From: Delphinapterus leucas
Lineage: Eukaryota; Chordata; Mammalia; Artiodactyla; Monodontidae
Length of the DNA: 64,000 nt
Assembly: GCF_002288925.2 (NCBI RefSeq)
Contig: NW_022097999.1
Coordinates: forward strand, 16,237,285 to 16,301,284
Direction: 5' to 3'
Part shown: positions 35,116 through 48,180 of the stretch, one piece after another
Layout of the letters: every line of letters starts with the position of its first letter
Position numbering within the stretch: position 1 is the stretch's first letter
The notes under the pieces: generated by a model
Database searches by the model: none
The model's input: only the letters and a program-made list of their open reading frames with translations
What the model was told of the DNA's origin: nothing
Translations under genes and position numbers: made by a program

Positions 35116-36585
35116 GATTAATGATGGGAGTATGGAGACAGCTCGAGAATAGAGGATACAATATCCATGATATATGCTGTATGCCTGACATGAGGTGCCG
35201 ATACCAAACAAGGGGCAGAAATGGTAGTAATAATACAGAAGAAAAAGAGGCATAAAGACTACAGAATTAAAACTGGTGATAACAGCTGTCCTAGTCTTCT
35301 TATACTTGCCTTTGATCCGTTTCCGGAGAGTCAGATTCTGTCACTAATCAGCAACAATACCTTACCTTAAATAATACCTGTTTCTTAAACACAAGAATAG
35401 TCATCTTTCCAAAACCATGAGTGTTTTACCTCAGAAAGAGGAAGGCAGGAAAAGAACACACACACACTCCCCTTCATTCAAGGGACAAAATTTGAGTAAG
35501 TTACCGAATCTCTCCTATCAGAAGTGACACACCCACACACACAAAGAAGCACAGCTTCCTTTGAGCCCCAGCGATGGTGCATGGCCAACCTGAGTCTTGA
35601 GAGGCCCGAGAGGCTTAATTTCTTATTGTACTACAGTCCTTTTAGACTTGGTCCTTGCATCACTGCTATTCAAGATGAACTCAATCTCTATCTTCTTTTT
35701 AAAATAGTATTTAGATTCACACATCAGGCTCTCCTGGTTCTTAAAACAAACTCAGCATCAGTAAGGCCATATCGCCATCGGAGATACAAAGCAGAATCCA
35801 TGTCCCTAAGCTCCTGTATCTTTGTTCCAGCTTTTCAGTGACTCAGATGGCACACTTCCGCATTTGGAATTTAAATAACACTGAATCTCTAACCTTATAC
35901 TCTACTATTGTCCCAACCAGGAATATATGAAATGGATTTCATAATTTTTATATTAATAATACATTAATATGGGGAAATGGCAAAGCTAAGAATATACCAC
36001 CAGGGTAATGAACACTACTGACTTCTTACTGGCTTTGAAATGGAATTAGAGAGAAATAAGCTCTGAGGATAGTAACAGACCCACACATAACATACACCCA
36101 CCCCAGCTTTACTTCTTCATACCCAGTCCTGATCCTTTTCCAATTCAGTTGAACTACACTGGGTCAAAGTCTTCAGATTACTAGGTACTCCCTAAAAATA
36201 AAGTTACTTAGACTAACTTAAAGTAGACCATCTTATGACATTTACTTCAAATTAATTGAAAACCCAATATTCCTAAATCATTTGGTAACAGTTCTCAAAG
36301 AATCTTGGCAATAAGACAGTTTTCACATACTTATACTCTTTGGCTTTATAAACTGTAGACCTGACTAAAATAATTTAATGGCCATTAATATGGCCAAGAA
36401 CTCAATGACCAGCATAATCAGGAATGAGACTTTAATGAGACGTGCAATCGTATCTCATACCAAAGTTGGCCTCCTTTCATCCATTTCAGTATTCAAATGA
36501 ACTGCAATATATTGTTTATCCAAGTCTATAGGACCTTAAATCAATTATAAAATTTTACTCAAAACAAGAAAATCTCCCCACTTTT
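35116..36585. other. Unassigned intronic sequence
   Basis: AT-rich. The 105-codon frame at 35524-35841 has no recognisable product. No repeat family was assigned. Confidence 0.35.
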
Positions 36586-36589
36586 CTAC

Positions 36590-37050
36590 TGAATCTGTAG
36601 GTTAGGATGCTTGCAGCTGAAATAACAGAAATAGCTTTAAGAAAAATGGGGTTTATTATCTCAAAACAACAGGAAGTGTAAGGCACCACCAGAATGGGTG
36701 AATTCAGCAGCTCAATGACGGAATCAAAGACCCAGATGCTTTCCATCTTTCTGCTCTGCAGCCCTCAGTGTGCTGGCTCCTTCCTCAGTTTGTCCCCTCT
36801 GGTCCCAAAGACGGCTACAGGCAACACATCCTCACGGACCAATACCCTTCCTTCTGCCTCTTTTGAAAGGAGAGGAAGGCTTCTCAGAAGTCCTCACTCC
36901 AGGAGATTTCTTACATCTCATTGGCCAGAACTGTGCTACATGCCCATTCCTAAACCAATCTCTAGCAAGGAAAGAGGAATCATCAAAGTAAGTGTAAACT
37001 ACGATTGGGCCCCTGGGTCTGAGGAGAGGGCCCTCCTCCTCTGAAGTATA
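36590..37050 (-). repeat. Old interspersed repeat (LTR-like), antisense
   Basis: Blocks such as 'tacatctcattggccagaactgtgctacatgcccattcc' and 'attcagcagctcaatgac' recur widely in mammalian genomes in an old repeat that I cannot name securely. Overlapping frames up to 116 codons lie within it. Confidence 0.5.
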
Positions 37051-37510
37051 TGGCTGTCCAATACCTATACAAATCCAGCATTCTGTCAACAAGCAAGCAA
37101 CCACATCTGCCGCAACTCCCTCAAACGCCGCGCTCACTCTGCACTGACCATATGGCAACCGTCTCCTGCTTAGTAGATCAGAATTAAATTATGGCGAGGA
37201 AGAGATTAATTCATACCTTAATGCAAACATAATCCTAATGAAGTTTGTTCAATGTTTAGTCAGTCATCTGTATTTATAAAAAGTATAAAAACACTTAAAA
37301 CTAAGGCTAATCCACCAACCACCCTGAGAGGTAGCAAAACTCCCATCCACAGTGAAATATTAAAACATATATCAACTTATGCTTCAAATCTATTTCTTTT
37401 ATTATTTCCAGGAAATAATTCCTCCTACCTTTTCCTTGGTCTTTATTTGTTGCTTTGTTTAAAGAAAATGAAAGCAAGGGCAAATATGGTGATGAAAATT
37501 AGAGCTAAGC
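37051..37510. other. Unassigned intronic sequence
   Basis: No repeat family was recognised. The 95-codon frame at 37252-37539 is not recognisable. Confidence 0.3.
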
Positions 37511-37519
37511 CGGTAGTGC

Positions 37520-37985
37520 CCTATCCATATCCATCCTGACCACACCATTGGACAGCACATTCCAAATGTGTCTCTTCGCCCCAAGAGCTTTATCTGGTGG
37601 CTGAAGCCAGCAACACCCAAGTGCACAGTGGAATAAGTACTATCGAATTAATGTTCCTCACCACCAACAGCCCTCAACCAGTGACTAATGGCCATTGGTA
37701 TATAAAATACTTGAGCTTCCAGGCCCTGCAGGTGAAATAGCTCTGAAACTTGAGTTCTACACTAGCTACAGGTGATCACAGGGCTTGATAATAGCCCCTT
37801 TATTGGCTGTGTTCCCTTCCCTGTCTCCCTCCCTACTGGTACTTCTTGGGATCACCTTCCAAACAAACTGATTGCACTTGAGTCCCTGTCTCAGTGTCTG
37901 CTTCTGGGAGAACCCAAAGACAGAAATGCAAAAGGAGAGAAAAGTAAACGTTTCCATTTGAAGAAACATTAACACACTGACCAAA
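37520..37985 (+). repeat. Probable old LTR relic
   Basis: The 3' part ('gggatcaccttccaaacaaactgattgcacttgagtccctgtctcagtgtctgcttctgggagaaccc') resembles the end of an old ERVL-type LTR. The left boundary is unclear. Confidence 0.45.
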
Positions 37986-38920
37986 AAAAAAAAAAGTAAT
38001 TCACAATTTTCAAAGAAGTAATGTATTTTGAAGCAAGTATTATTAGAAGATCTGGGTGTTTATACATGGTCCTAATCTTTGCTATATTTTTAAAAATTAG
38101 AATCAAAGTACATCAGGAAACTATTTCCTCATATCAAAGATGATACTTTTACTCTGGAGATCTAAAAAGCACCATTATGTCATCAGTGTCATCATTCATA
38201 AGAATCTAGCTTAAATGAAGGTTGGAATAGAAAACCTTTAACTAAAGAAAAAGTACTCTCTGAATATCTTTAATCCTGAGACAAAAACAGTAGGGTACTG
38301 AGTGAGAAATGACAGGAACTTCTAATTACCTCTTACAATAACGCTTCTAATACAATAATGGAACTTTAAACAGTTATGTCAAACTTGAGAGTCTTCCAAT
38401 TACATCAGAGTTGAAATGGCACTTCACTGCCAATAACTTAACTATATCCTTAATCCAGTATACCTAACCATAGCCATTGTATATGTTAAAAATAAAGTTG
38501 AAGTATTTTATTTAAAATTAACATAATTTGTGGCTAAATTAGTTTAACTTTTAATTCAGAAACCCAGCTTACATCAACAAAGTTGTTTAAAAGAAAGTTT
38601 TAGGTACGTTCTAAAATTGACATATATTAGATAATCACATCAAAAGAAACTTAGGTGTTGATCATGACAAATGTGCAACAGATCCCAAAATAAATCTCTG
38701 AAGCAATTTGAACCTCACACAAAGGCTCCAATCAACTCATGGGGCAATTCTATTTCTAGGTTTCTAACTGAAGATGGAAGGGGGAAAAGGCCCCATGTCC
38801 TGTTTGTGCATAATGCTTTGTACAGTGTTTCCAGACACGATTCAGAGACTCAATATCACTGAAGATACAGAGTGGGTATTTTTAGACATATTTGATAGAT
38901 GCAATAAACAGAGAGGCTGA
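37986..38920. other. Unassigned AT-rich intronic sequence
   Basis: No gene or repeat family was recognised. Confidence 0.35.
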
Positions 38921-38924
38921 CTGA

Positions 38925-39005
38925 AAATTCCACAGACGATAAATGTCAAAGGAAGGTGGACTCTGAACTCAGGTCTTCTGATTGTGTTTCCCTGCTTTTC
39001 CGCCT
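38925..39005 (-). repeat. MIR fragment
   Basis: It shows a MIR-like 'ctctgaactcaggtcttctga' end. Confidence 0.55.
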
Positions 39006-39199
39006 AAAAAGGAAATAACAAACATTTACCAAACTAAGTCACCAAGTGCTACATGGGATACACTCAAACAGCTCAAAAATAATGTTCTCCTTGTCCTAAG
39101 ATATTACATGTTGAGGCTCCAAAGTTTCTATAGATCGTAAGATATAGCATATAATTTTTCACAACTATAAATGACTGCTGAGCCAAAGGATTTTGGTAA

Positions 39200-39880
39200 G
39201 GAACTCAGAACATCAGGCTCGGGCCAGTTCTAATCTACAGGAAGACTGTCGGACATCCACCCAGAACCACACGGGAATCACCGCTTTCCTCCCAAACCCT
39301 GCTTCTTCTCTTTGGGTTTCCGCAGTCGGTGCCCAGTGTCAGCCTCTATCGCCTCCTTCACCCGCACAACCTGCCTGTGACGAGGGCCCAGGACTTCTAC
39401 CTCTGTCTCTCGTCTGACTCCCCCACTCAGTCCCTGCCCCACGACCTTAATCCAAGCCACCATCACCCAGCGCCTGGCTTGCCACCGCCACCAGTCTCCT
39501 GCTGGTCCCCCCATCTCCTGGGTGGCTCCCTCCACATCCATTCTCCAAAATGCCAGAGTAACCGGTCCAAATACAAACTGGATCATGACATCTACTGCTT
39601 AAAATCTTTCAATGACTTCCCACTGCCCTGAGGCTAAATAAAACCCTCACGGAGCCTCAAGGTCCTTTAGGACTGGCCCGCTGCCCATTTCTCTAAGTCT
39701 TATCTCTTGCCTCTCTCCTCCCAAGGACTGTCTGCCCAAAGTTCTTGAATGCTCTCACTTTCCTCAAGGGCTTCACGCAAGTCTTCTCTCTGCTGGAAAA
39801 ACTCCCCTGTCCTCCAACCCCTTCACCCGCCCATTTCTCATTGATCAACATAGTTTGCAGAGTTCACAGGAGTTCCAATC
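39200..39880 (+). repeat. L2 LINE 3' fragment
   Basis: It shows L2 blocks: 'ctcctgctggtccccccatctcc', 'tctactgcttaaaatctttcaatgacttccc' and 'taaaaccctcacgg...cctttag'. The 100-102 codon frames here are not genes. Confidence 0.85.
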
Positions 39881-39884
39881 CCAG

Positions 39885-40080
39885 GGTCTCCTCCACTTCC
39901 TAGCCATGTGCCTTCAGACAAACTGCTTGATCTCTCTATTATCTTAGCTTTCTTTCAGTCAAATGGGGATAGGACCTACCTTATTGGAGTGCGTGAGGAG
40001 TAAATGAACTCACTGAGGCATTTAGAAGAGTATCTGGTAAATGGTAAGCTTTTTAACAAACATTTTGTCTTATTACTGTT
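39885..40080 (+). repeat. MIR relic
   Basis: It shows MIR: 'tagccatgtgccttcagacaaactgcttgatctctc' and 'gtcaaatggggataggacctacc'. Confidence 0.85.
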
Positions 40081-40359
40081 ATTAACATCATCATCTTCTT
40101 CCTACTACCTCTTTTCTTCCACACCTTGGATTAAATGTGACTTCCTCCAGAAACCTTTAAAACCCTGAAGAGGTGTTCCCATAGCTGGCTCCTGCTAAAC
40201 TTTTCAGAGCCGCTTATGTAATGATCTGTGTCCTCTACTAGAACAAAGAAGGTAGCGACCAAAGCTTTCTTGCTTACCACTAACTTCCAGACCCAGTGCA
40301 GTACACCAAGCAGATTGCCTTAAAGTCACCCTTATCAGGAGCTTCGGCAGGAAATTTGG

Positions 40360-40560
40360 CAGGAGCCCGGACTCAGAAAACCTAGACACAAGATTCAATT
40401 TCTTGTGTCATTTACTAGCTGTGTAACCCCTATACCACTCCCTGCAGCTCCCTCTGGTCCTGGAATATTACGTGGAAGTAATAACTACAGGGTGGTTATG
40501 GCAATCATTTGAGAATACTTGCAAGAGCAATTTGTAAATTAAGATGTCATCATTACGGTA
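40360..40560 (+). repeat. MIR relic
   Basis: It shows MIR: 'aagattcaatttcttgtgtcatttactagctgtgtaaccc', then 'ggtggttatggcaatcatttgagaa'. Confidence 0.7.
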
Positions 40561-40564
40561 AAAT

Positions 40565-41325
40565 TTCATTAATTTAGCCTCCTCTAATTCAGAATGTCTG
40601 AACATCATTGTCTCACCCCTGTTGTGTTTTTTTCACATTATCTTTAAAGAGATCATCCCCTCCTTTCTCATGACAGGCAATGATAGGTATTGGAACACAC
40701 AGATAAACAGCTGCTCCCTGTTCTACAGCAGTATTATGACTGAATGTGCAAGATTAGGGGAGCTTGCTTACTTTATTAGGTCTGTTTATGTGACAAGACG
40801 GGAGTTTCAGCAATCATTAAAGCAAGCTTGGCAATATTTCTACTGGAAGTGAGCTTGGTGGTGAGCAGTTACTGCCGGCATTACAGTAAAACCAATCTGG
40901 AGAATGAGTTTTCTACATACGAGGAAGGTTAAGGGACTCTAAAACTGGAATTTAAACTTCTAAAGGATACTGCACCCTTTGCTGGCCGAGAAGCAATCCT
41001 AAAAACTATACGGTATTTCCTTGGCAATTTAGTGTCATCAACCTCATCTGTAGTTAGAGCTATAGGCACAGCCAAGACTACAGATAAGAGATAACGGATC
41101 GACCCACTTGGCTTGTAGCACTATACACAGTGAAAAAGTCCCCCGGTCTTAACAACCATGTAGGAGTGCACCAAGAGTAGGAAATAATGGTACCCTCGGG
41201 GCTACAGAGATGTGTGTCATTTCTTCGAGAGTTCAGGCTCCTGTACAGAGAAGGCTTTTCGCCCCATACCAGCTGCGGAAATGTGATGAAGTTCAGTTCT
41301 GTCAGCACCCTAACTGTTATCATTC
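40565..41325. other. Unassigned intronic sequence
   Basis: No gene or repeat family was recognised. Confidence 0.35.
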
Positions 41326-41329
41326 ATCA

Positions 41330-41700
41330 CCTCTGCCTGTCCTCCTCGCCAGTTTTCCTCTCTTAATTCATCCCTGACAAATCTCTTCTATTCCGCTGTC
41401 AGAGTCTGCTGCTCATCACTCCTACCACTGCTTTTAATCAACCGAGCACCGATGCAACCCCCATTTTCTGCTCTGTCCCACTGACCCTCTTGCCTAAATA
41501 ATCTCTAACCGGATGAATGAACTTGAGCAAGTCATTACCTCTTCCAGCTTATTTCCCTAATAGTTCAACTGAAGAGGTCACCAACAGCCCTTCCAGTTTT
41601 GTTATTCTATCATTAGTCTCTTCTGCCTCCTAATGATTTTTCAATTTTCTCAAGTTTCTCACAAAATGGCTGACTCAGCTTTTGTAGATTATCAACCAAC
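41330..41700 (+). repeat. Probable L2 LINE fragment
   Basis: This is pyrimidine-rich sequence of L2 character ('ttcatccctgacaaatctcttctattccgc'). Confidence 0.4.
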
Positions 41701-42435
41701 TGCAGTATTCATTTCTTTCCATGAACAAACAACGCATATACTCAGTGCTCTGTGGTTAACTTTCTAGCAGTTATTAAGTATATACATTGACCATTCAATG
41801 CCTTTACTACCAAAGAGATTTTCCAGGAAATTCAGTTCAATGTCCCCAAAAAGTCTGAAGGCTCTAGAAGGCGTGGGTTCATTTTTTCAGGCCTTTAAAA
41901 TAACAAAACTACATTTTGGTCAACACATCCTATTATTCAGTTTTTTCACTCATTCATCTCAGCCTTACCAATTAGCAAGGTTTTACTGAAACTTTCATTG
42001 GAAGAGTCTTTCTTACTAAAAGAAAGCCTACTTGTAACAATTTTATAAAGACTTGGGGAAGGATAATAAATATATTACAAAAAATCCATTAATATTGAAA
42101 TGTTTATTAAATCTGGCAAAGTGGTTGATTTCCTACAGCAATTTCCTAACACATGTATGAAGGAAGATTAGCTTATTACCAATGCTACACAAGGACATCT
42201 CTTTGCTCTCACTGCATTTCACACTTTCAAAAGTGTTATCCCAGCTCTGCTACAATAATTCCATAACCAGTCTTTGTCTAATCAGCCTGGGTTTAATTTC
42301 AATCTAGCTTTTTAGGTGTCACTTGAGATTTTAAAACAAAGAGGAAAAAAGGTGTACAAATTATTTTGTAAAACATAACCAAGAGAATACAAAAGCAAAG
42401 CAAAACACCCCATCCCCATCAAAATATAATTCAAA
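41701..42435. other. Unassigned intronic sequence
   Basis: AT-rich, with no recognised gene or repeat. Confidence 0.35.
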
Positions 42436-42439
42436 GAAA

Positions 42440-44110
42440 ATATATTCATTCACTACATATTATTTATTGTGCACTCTCGAGGGGCTTGTAGTTTAGAACA
42501 GTCATGCGTGCAAGCACAGACACACACACAAACAACCAAAAAGGTGAAGTGTGGAAAAGCCCACAAAAAAGCACAAAACAAGCACTATCAGAGTTCCAAA
42601 AGTACATGATGGCTTCCATGTGGGCAGCTGCACATAAGCATTCAGAATCTGGACTCTGAAAAGTAGGTAGAATTTCATGAACAGGAGGAGTAAGGAAGAG
42701 TGAACAACAAGAAAGAGCACTCCAGGCAGAGAGAGATCAACATTCAACAACCACTGAAACTACTGAATGTCTCTGCACAAGCAAAAGGACACAGAAGCAG
42801 AAAGAAGCGGTAAGTACAGGCACTTCTGGGACACAAAGACATTCAGGGCAGTCTAGTTCCAGGGTCTATACTATGAGAACGTCTTCCTGAGGTTATAGTC
42901 TATATTTTGTTTTTAGACTAAATAATTTCATTTTTAGAGGTGGGGAGACCACTAATATTTCTTAGATTTACAACTAATAAGAGAATATAGAAAGAGAAGA
43001 TAATTCCCCACAAAAAATACATTATCCCTCAAAAACACTGGAATACCTGAATATTTTCATTCATTCAACAACTATGTATTAGCACCTATTTTGTGCAGGC
43101 TCTGTCCTAGGTACTTGAGATACATAAGTGAACAAGAGAGACAGATCTTTGTCTTCATGGTGCTTCCATTCTAACAGAGGTAGACAAACAAGAAATGTCA
43201 TAAATGAGCAAAGTATACAGTATGGGAGATGGTGACAAGTGCTATGACAAAGAGCACAAGTAGAGCAGGGGAACGGGGATCAGAAGGGTCGAAGAGATCA
43301 GATTGTAAGTTTAAAGGTAGGAGGGAAGGTTTCAGTGAGAAGATGATATTTGAGCAAAGACTGGAAGGAAGGAAGAAGACTCAGCCACATGCATATCTGG
43401 GGAAGAGCATTCAGGAAGAGGGAATAACCAAAGGCCAAGGCAGCAATGCCAAGCATGTTCAAGGAAGAAGGGAATGTGGCTAGGAGGGAGGGCGAGACAT
43501 GTGCAGAGAGGAGATCAGAGGTAAAAGAAGGCAGGAGTCAGGTGGTCAAAAGCCTTGTCAACCACAGGAAGAATCTGGGGTTTTCATCTAAACAGGATGA
43601 GATGGGAGACTGGAATTGAGGTATATACACTATTGATACTATGTATAAAATAGACAACTAATGAGAACATACTATATAGCACAGGGAACTCTACTTAATG
43701 CACTACGGTGACCTAAATGGGAAGGAAATCCAAAGAAGAGGGATATATGTATATGTATAGCTGATTCATTTTGCTGTACAGTAGAAACTTACACAACATT
43801 GTAAAGCAACCATACTCCAATAAAAATTAATTTAAAAAATAAATAAATAAACAGGATGAGAAGACATTGGAGGGATCTGAGCAAAGGATCACATGATCTG
43901 ACTAGAGCTTTTCAAGGATCACTGGCTGCTCTGTAAGAACTGATTATAGGGGAGCCAAGGTGGAATCAGAATGACAGGAGGCTGTTATAATAATCGAGGC
44001 AAGAGATTTTGGTGGCTTACACCAGAGTGGTAGAAGGAACTGGATACTGGATATTTTGAAGTTAAAGTCAGTAAGATTTCCTAATAGACTGTATGTGGGT
44101 GAGAGAAGAA
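42440..44110 (-). repeat. L2 LINE 3' region, antisense, split by an L1 insert
   Basis: It shows antisense L2 blocks 'ttcattcattcaacaactatgtattagcacctattttgtgcaggctctgtcctagg' and 'ttgagcaaagactggaagg'. The L2 resumes after the L1 insert ('catgatctgactagagctttt'). Confidence 0.8.
43603..43847 (+). repeat. 5'-truncated L1 3' UTR insertion
   Basis: This 245-base L1 3' end ('ctgtacagtagaaacttacacaacattgtaaa', 'ccaataaaaattaa') ends in an (aaat)n tail. The perfect 14-base target duplication taaacaggatgaga lies at 43589-43602 and 43848-43861. Confidence 0.95.
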
Positions 44111-44114
44111 GAGC

Positions 44115-44465
44115 TGAAAATGACCCAAGGTTTTTACAATGTAGTTGAAAAGTTGCACAGAACCAGATTTTTCTAAGTCCATCGTATCTCAGGTTCACTA
44201 ATGGGGACCATATTTCAAGGAACCACTTAGTAAATCTTTTCACAAAGGAAGCAATTCTCCTGGAGTACTGTGAATCACCTCCTAATCAATCTATTCACAG
44301 CTTCAGATTTCCAATAGTTTATCTGCTGAGTGAACTACGTTATTTCTTAGTTTCAACAATCCCTTTTCATCAAATAAGAGAAATGTATACAAATAAAGAT
44401 GTCTTAAATATATGTTGCTTGGCATCCATAAAAACACACAAGATGTTACATGAGAACCTCATGTA
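44115..44465. other. Unassigned intronic sequence
   Basis: No gene or repeat family was recognised. Confidence 0.3.
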
Positions 44466-44469
44466 ACCT

Positions 44470-44640
44470 CATTTACATCTCACTTCACTGTCATAATAAC
44501 CCTGAAAAGTAACAGCCCTATTTACTAGATGAAGAACGTTATGCTCAGAGGTTAGCAATCTTTGTCCAAGGACAAACTTCTTAGCAAGTAGCAAAGCTCA
44601 GACCTGCTGTACTGACCCTAAAGCCAATCTTCCTGTTGGC
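44470..44640 (-). repeat. MIR relic
   Basis: It shows antisense MIR: 'tcataataaccctgaaaagtaacagccctatttactagatgaagaacg'. Confidence 0.8.
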
Positions 44641-44644
44641 GCTA

Positions 44645-45210
44645 CTGTCCCCCAATGTCATACTCCTGAGAGGCAGTAATTGTTCAAAATCTTTAGTTTT
44701 CTAGTCTTTCCTCCCTTCCCCCAATGACTAGATCATTTAAGTAGAAATAACTTCACTTAACAGTGGTAAGGATAACTTTTCAGAAACTGGATAGTCTCCC
44801 TGGAATTGCCAGTTAGAGACCAGGCAAACACGTTTTTTCACCAGACAAAATGAATAAGAAAACAAAGCATTCGGATGTGTGGCAGGCTTCTCAACTATCA
44901 CACCACAGTTCTATGGAGTGACCTTGAGAAAGCAATAACCCAGTTTCAGGGTTCATTCAACGTTATCATCCAGTCCCTGGTCAAGAGTAGAACTTCCCAT
45001 ACCACAGTGATTAGATTTTCCCCCAGGGAGAAATAATCTTTGAAAGATGATAACCAGAAAGTGCACAAAAATGGCCCCCCTTACTATAAAGTATGAATTT
45101 GCATTTTTAAAGGCAATTTTAACTGAGATTATCTGAATAATCTGCTCTTCTCTATCTCTGTGACAATGCAACAGCTTCAGAAAGATCATAGAAGCAAAAA
45201 CTTCTGTTTA
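44645..45210. other. Unassigned intronic sequence
   Basis: No gene or repeat family was recognised. Confidence 0.35.
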
Positions 45211-45223
45211 AGGTTGCAACTCA

Positions 45224-45567
45224 GGGCTTCCCTGGTGGTGCAGTGGTTAAGAATCCGCCTGCAGGCGACACAGGTTCGAGCCCTGGTCCGGGAAGATCCC
45301 ACGTGCCACGAAGCAACTAAGCCTGTGCACCACAACTACTGAGCCTGTGCTCTAGAGCCCGTGAGCCACAGCTACTGAACCCGAGTGCCACAACTACTGA
45401 AGCCTGAGCACCCAGAGCCCGAGCTCCACCAGAGAAGCCACCAAAATGAGAAGCCCACGCACCACAATGAAGAGTGGAACCCTCTCTCCACAACTAGAAA
45501 AAGCCCACTCACAGCAACGAAAACCCAACGCAGCCAAAAATAAATAAATAAATTTACCTAAAAAAAT
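45224..45567 (+). repeat. CHR-type SINE (long form)
   Basis: This is a long form with a gap in the tRNA-like head ('cctgcaggcgacacaggttcgagcc' lacks the usual 'caatgcagg' block). The target duplication a(a)gttgcaactcag lies on both sides. Confidence 0.95.
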
Positions 45568-45579
45568 AAAGTTGCAACT

Positions 45580-45960
45580 CAGCATTACCCTTCTGCTTAA
45601 AATCCCCACAATTGTCTTCCACGTTCTTAAACAGCCCTGCTCACTGCCCCTGAGCCCCTCTCCACTCCCATCTTACATCATGCCTACCCTTCCTTGGCTC
45701 CAAGTGCTCAGGCCTTGTTTTAAGGGGACCCTGCTCTTTCCCACCTCAGGAGCCTAGCACCTGCTGGTCCCTCTGCTCTGTCTGCTACTCTTCACTTCCC
45801 TTCAGATCTCAGCTCAGTCATCACTCTGACCTTTCACAAGCTCCCACAGAACCAAGTGTGTCTGCTTTCCACCACTTAACAGGGCAGTTTGTTTCTGATT
45901 CCTGTTTGCCATCCCACTGGTCTGTTACAAGGTCCATGGCCAGCCTCAGGAGGATGTGGA
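45580..45960 (+). repeat. L2 LINE fragment
   Basis: It shows L2-like blocks 'cttcccttcagatctcagctcagtcatcactctgacctttcacaagctccc'. Confidence 0.65.
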
Positions 45961-46147
45961 CGGTGGGTGGACAAATGAACAGTGTTGGATCACACTCTCC
46001 ACCAAGATGGTGAAGGCTTCACCCTCCCTGCCTCCTAGCCTTAATTGTAATCTATCCCAGAAGGCAGAGATATAAATTGCTATATTTTAATATTTTTATG
46101 TTCAGGAAACATGAGGAGAGAAATGGAATAAAGGATCTGTGCTACAG

Positions 46148-46497
46148 ACTGAATTCATATGCTAGAAACAAAAATGTATATGTTGAAATCCTAACCCCCT
46201 CAATATAATGGTATTAGGAGGTGGGGTCTTTGGGAGGTGATTGGGTCATGAGGGTGGAGCCCTAACAAATGGCATCAGTGCCCTTATAAGACACCCCAGA
46301 GAGCTCCCTGGCCCCTTGTCATGTGAAGACAGAACAAGACAGCTATCTATAAACTAGGATGCAGTTCCTCATCAGAGACCGAATCTGCCAGCACCCTGAT
46401 CTGACTTCCCAGCCTCCAGAACTGTGAGAAATGTTTGTTGTTTAAGCCACCTAGCCTATAGTATTTTTGTTATAGCAGCCTAAACGAACTACGACAC
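46148..46497 (+). repeat. MaLR LTR (MST/THE1-like)
   Basis: Diagnostic blocks are 'atatgttgaaatcctaacccc', 'ggtattaggaggtggggtctttgggaggtgattgggtcatgagg', 'cccttataagacaccccagagagctccct' and the end 'gtttaagccacctagcctatagtatttttgttatagcagcc'. Confidence 0.9.
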
Positions 46498-46845
46498 ACT
46501 ATTAAATAAAATTTCTTTTAACTTATCCTTATCTACAAATGGCTTTAAAGGCAATGGAATTGATCTATTCAAATCCACTTACCAATGTATTCTCACTAAC
46601 CAAATCTTTCAATAATTTTTTTCTGAAACTGAAAGAAATCATCCTCAACCAACAAAAACAAACAGAAAATTAGTTTTGAAGCTCAATACTCTCACTTGAG
46701 TGAGAGTAGCAAAGGTAATCTCAGTTTGCTGAAGATGCAGTCAGCCAGCTATTAACCTTTTCTTACTAAGCCTTATCTTGTCAATTAGCTAAAGTGATTA
46801 GTATATAATGCTACAAAGGCTAATAATATTACTAATAAGTTATTA
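46498..46845. other. Unassigned intronic sequence
   Basis: AT-rich, nothing recognised. Confidence 0.3.
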
Positions 46846-46849
46846 AGCA

Positions 46850-47055
46850 TTTATGTACTAGGCACTGCACCACCTGTTTCACACAGAATACGTATTCTCA
46901 TTTACCCTTCACAACAATCCTATGAAAACAGGCGCCAGTATTACCCCCATTCTGTAGATGAGGAAAGTGAGGCTCACAGATGTCTACTACCTTACTCAAT
47001 GTTACACTCTAGTTTAAAGTAGAGGAGCTAGAATCCAAGTCTAGATTTGAGTCTC
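46850..47055 (-). repeat. MIR relic
   Basis: It shows antisense MIR: 'cattctgtagatgaggaaagtgaggctcacag', with flanking core sequence. Confidence 0.85.
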
Positions 47056-47059
47056 CGAG

Positions 47060-47975
47060 TCTCAGGTTTGACCCTTAAATAGGAAAATTATTATTGCACA
47101 GAAAGGAAGAGGAAGAACAGAAAAAAAAAAGGAAGCAGGAGACAATGGAGGCTGGTGTGAGGTTGGAGGAAACAGCTCAGAGTACAGAGGCTGAATTTCT
47201 AATTCCAGGAAACCATCCTCTTTGGTTTTTCCTCCAAATAAGACCAGGGCATGCTTTTAGGGCCGATCCTCCAGTTGCATCTGTTTCCTCTTACACAGCT
47301 CTAGCCCTAGTGCTTTAAGGTTGCTGCTGCTAACTCCAATCTGGAGACTGTTCCATTTAGGCCTATGGACTCCCTTTTCAGAGATGAAGTGAAGAATTAA
47401 TAAATATCTTCAAGAACTTTTATGACTAAGTTCATCTGTTTCTCTGCCCTCCACCACCTGGCTGCTTTAAAAAAACAAAACAAACAACCAAACAAAAAAA
47501 CAACTTTTTTAAAAAAAACACTGTGATCAACATCAAAAACAAACTCACCAGCAAGAACAGGTCTACCAGAATGTCAACAAGGAGCATATTACACTAACCA
47601 AGCTGGACCTCCGGAGATTCACTAAATCCATTTGAGAACGCCAGACTGATAAACAGAAAACAGCATTCAAGGTCCAGTCCAGCCGTATTGATGACAGTCA
47701 AACCCTTTGCTTTGTTAAGCACCTTGAGCGCCTTTCCAATGTGTTCCCATGCAACAAGATTCATGGTTACAAATCTGAAGAAAATCCCGAGCTACTTGAT
47801 TCTAAAATGTGCTACTTATCCTGCAATGGTTCCAGAATTACCAAGCATGTCCAGATTTGAAAGTGTGCCTTAAATCAAAAAACAATAAAGTTCCTAAGGT
47901 ATAAAGGAATCCACCCCAAGTATCCATGTAGTCTGTAAGCCAATCCCCACCACACACAGCATGTAGATGTTGCAT
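47060..47975. other. Unassigned block, possibly a decayed pseudogene
   Basis: It contains an A/C-rich simple stretch (about 47468-47520). About 330 bases follow (47540-47880) in which two plus-strand frames hold only a few stops, including 61 codons open at 47688-47873. I could not match it to a family; a distant processed pseudogene is possible but unproven. Confidence 0.25.
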
Positions 47976-47979
47976 AAAG

Positions 47980-48180
47980 GACAACTTGGCTTTGCATCCT
48001 GATCCTGTAACTCACCAGCTATGAAACCACAGAAGAAGTCATTTACCTAAGCCCCTGTTTCCTTCTCTGTACACTGGGGATTTTGGAGCACAACTCAAAG
48101 AGAAATTAATGATAATCTATGTGAAGTGCCTAGAACACTTCAAGCATTCAATAAGTGATAGTAATATTTCTTCTGGACTT
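47980..48180 (+). repeat. MIR relic
   Basis: It shows MIR: 'ggctttgcatcctgatcctgtaactcaccagctatg' and 'cctaagcccctgtttccttctctgtacactgggga'. Confidence 0.85.
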
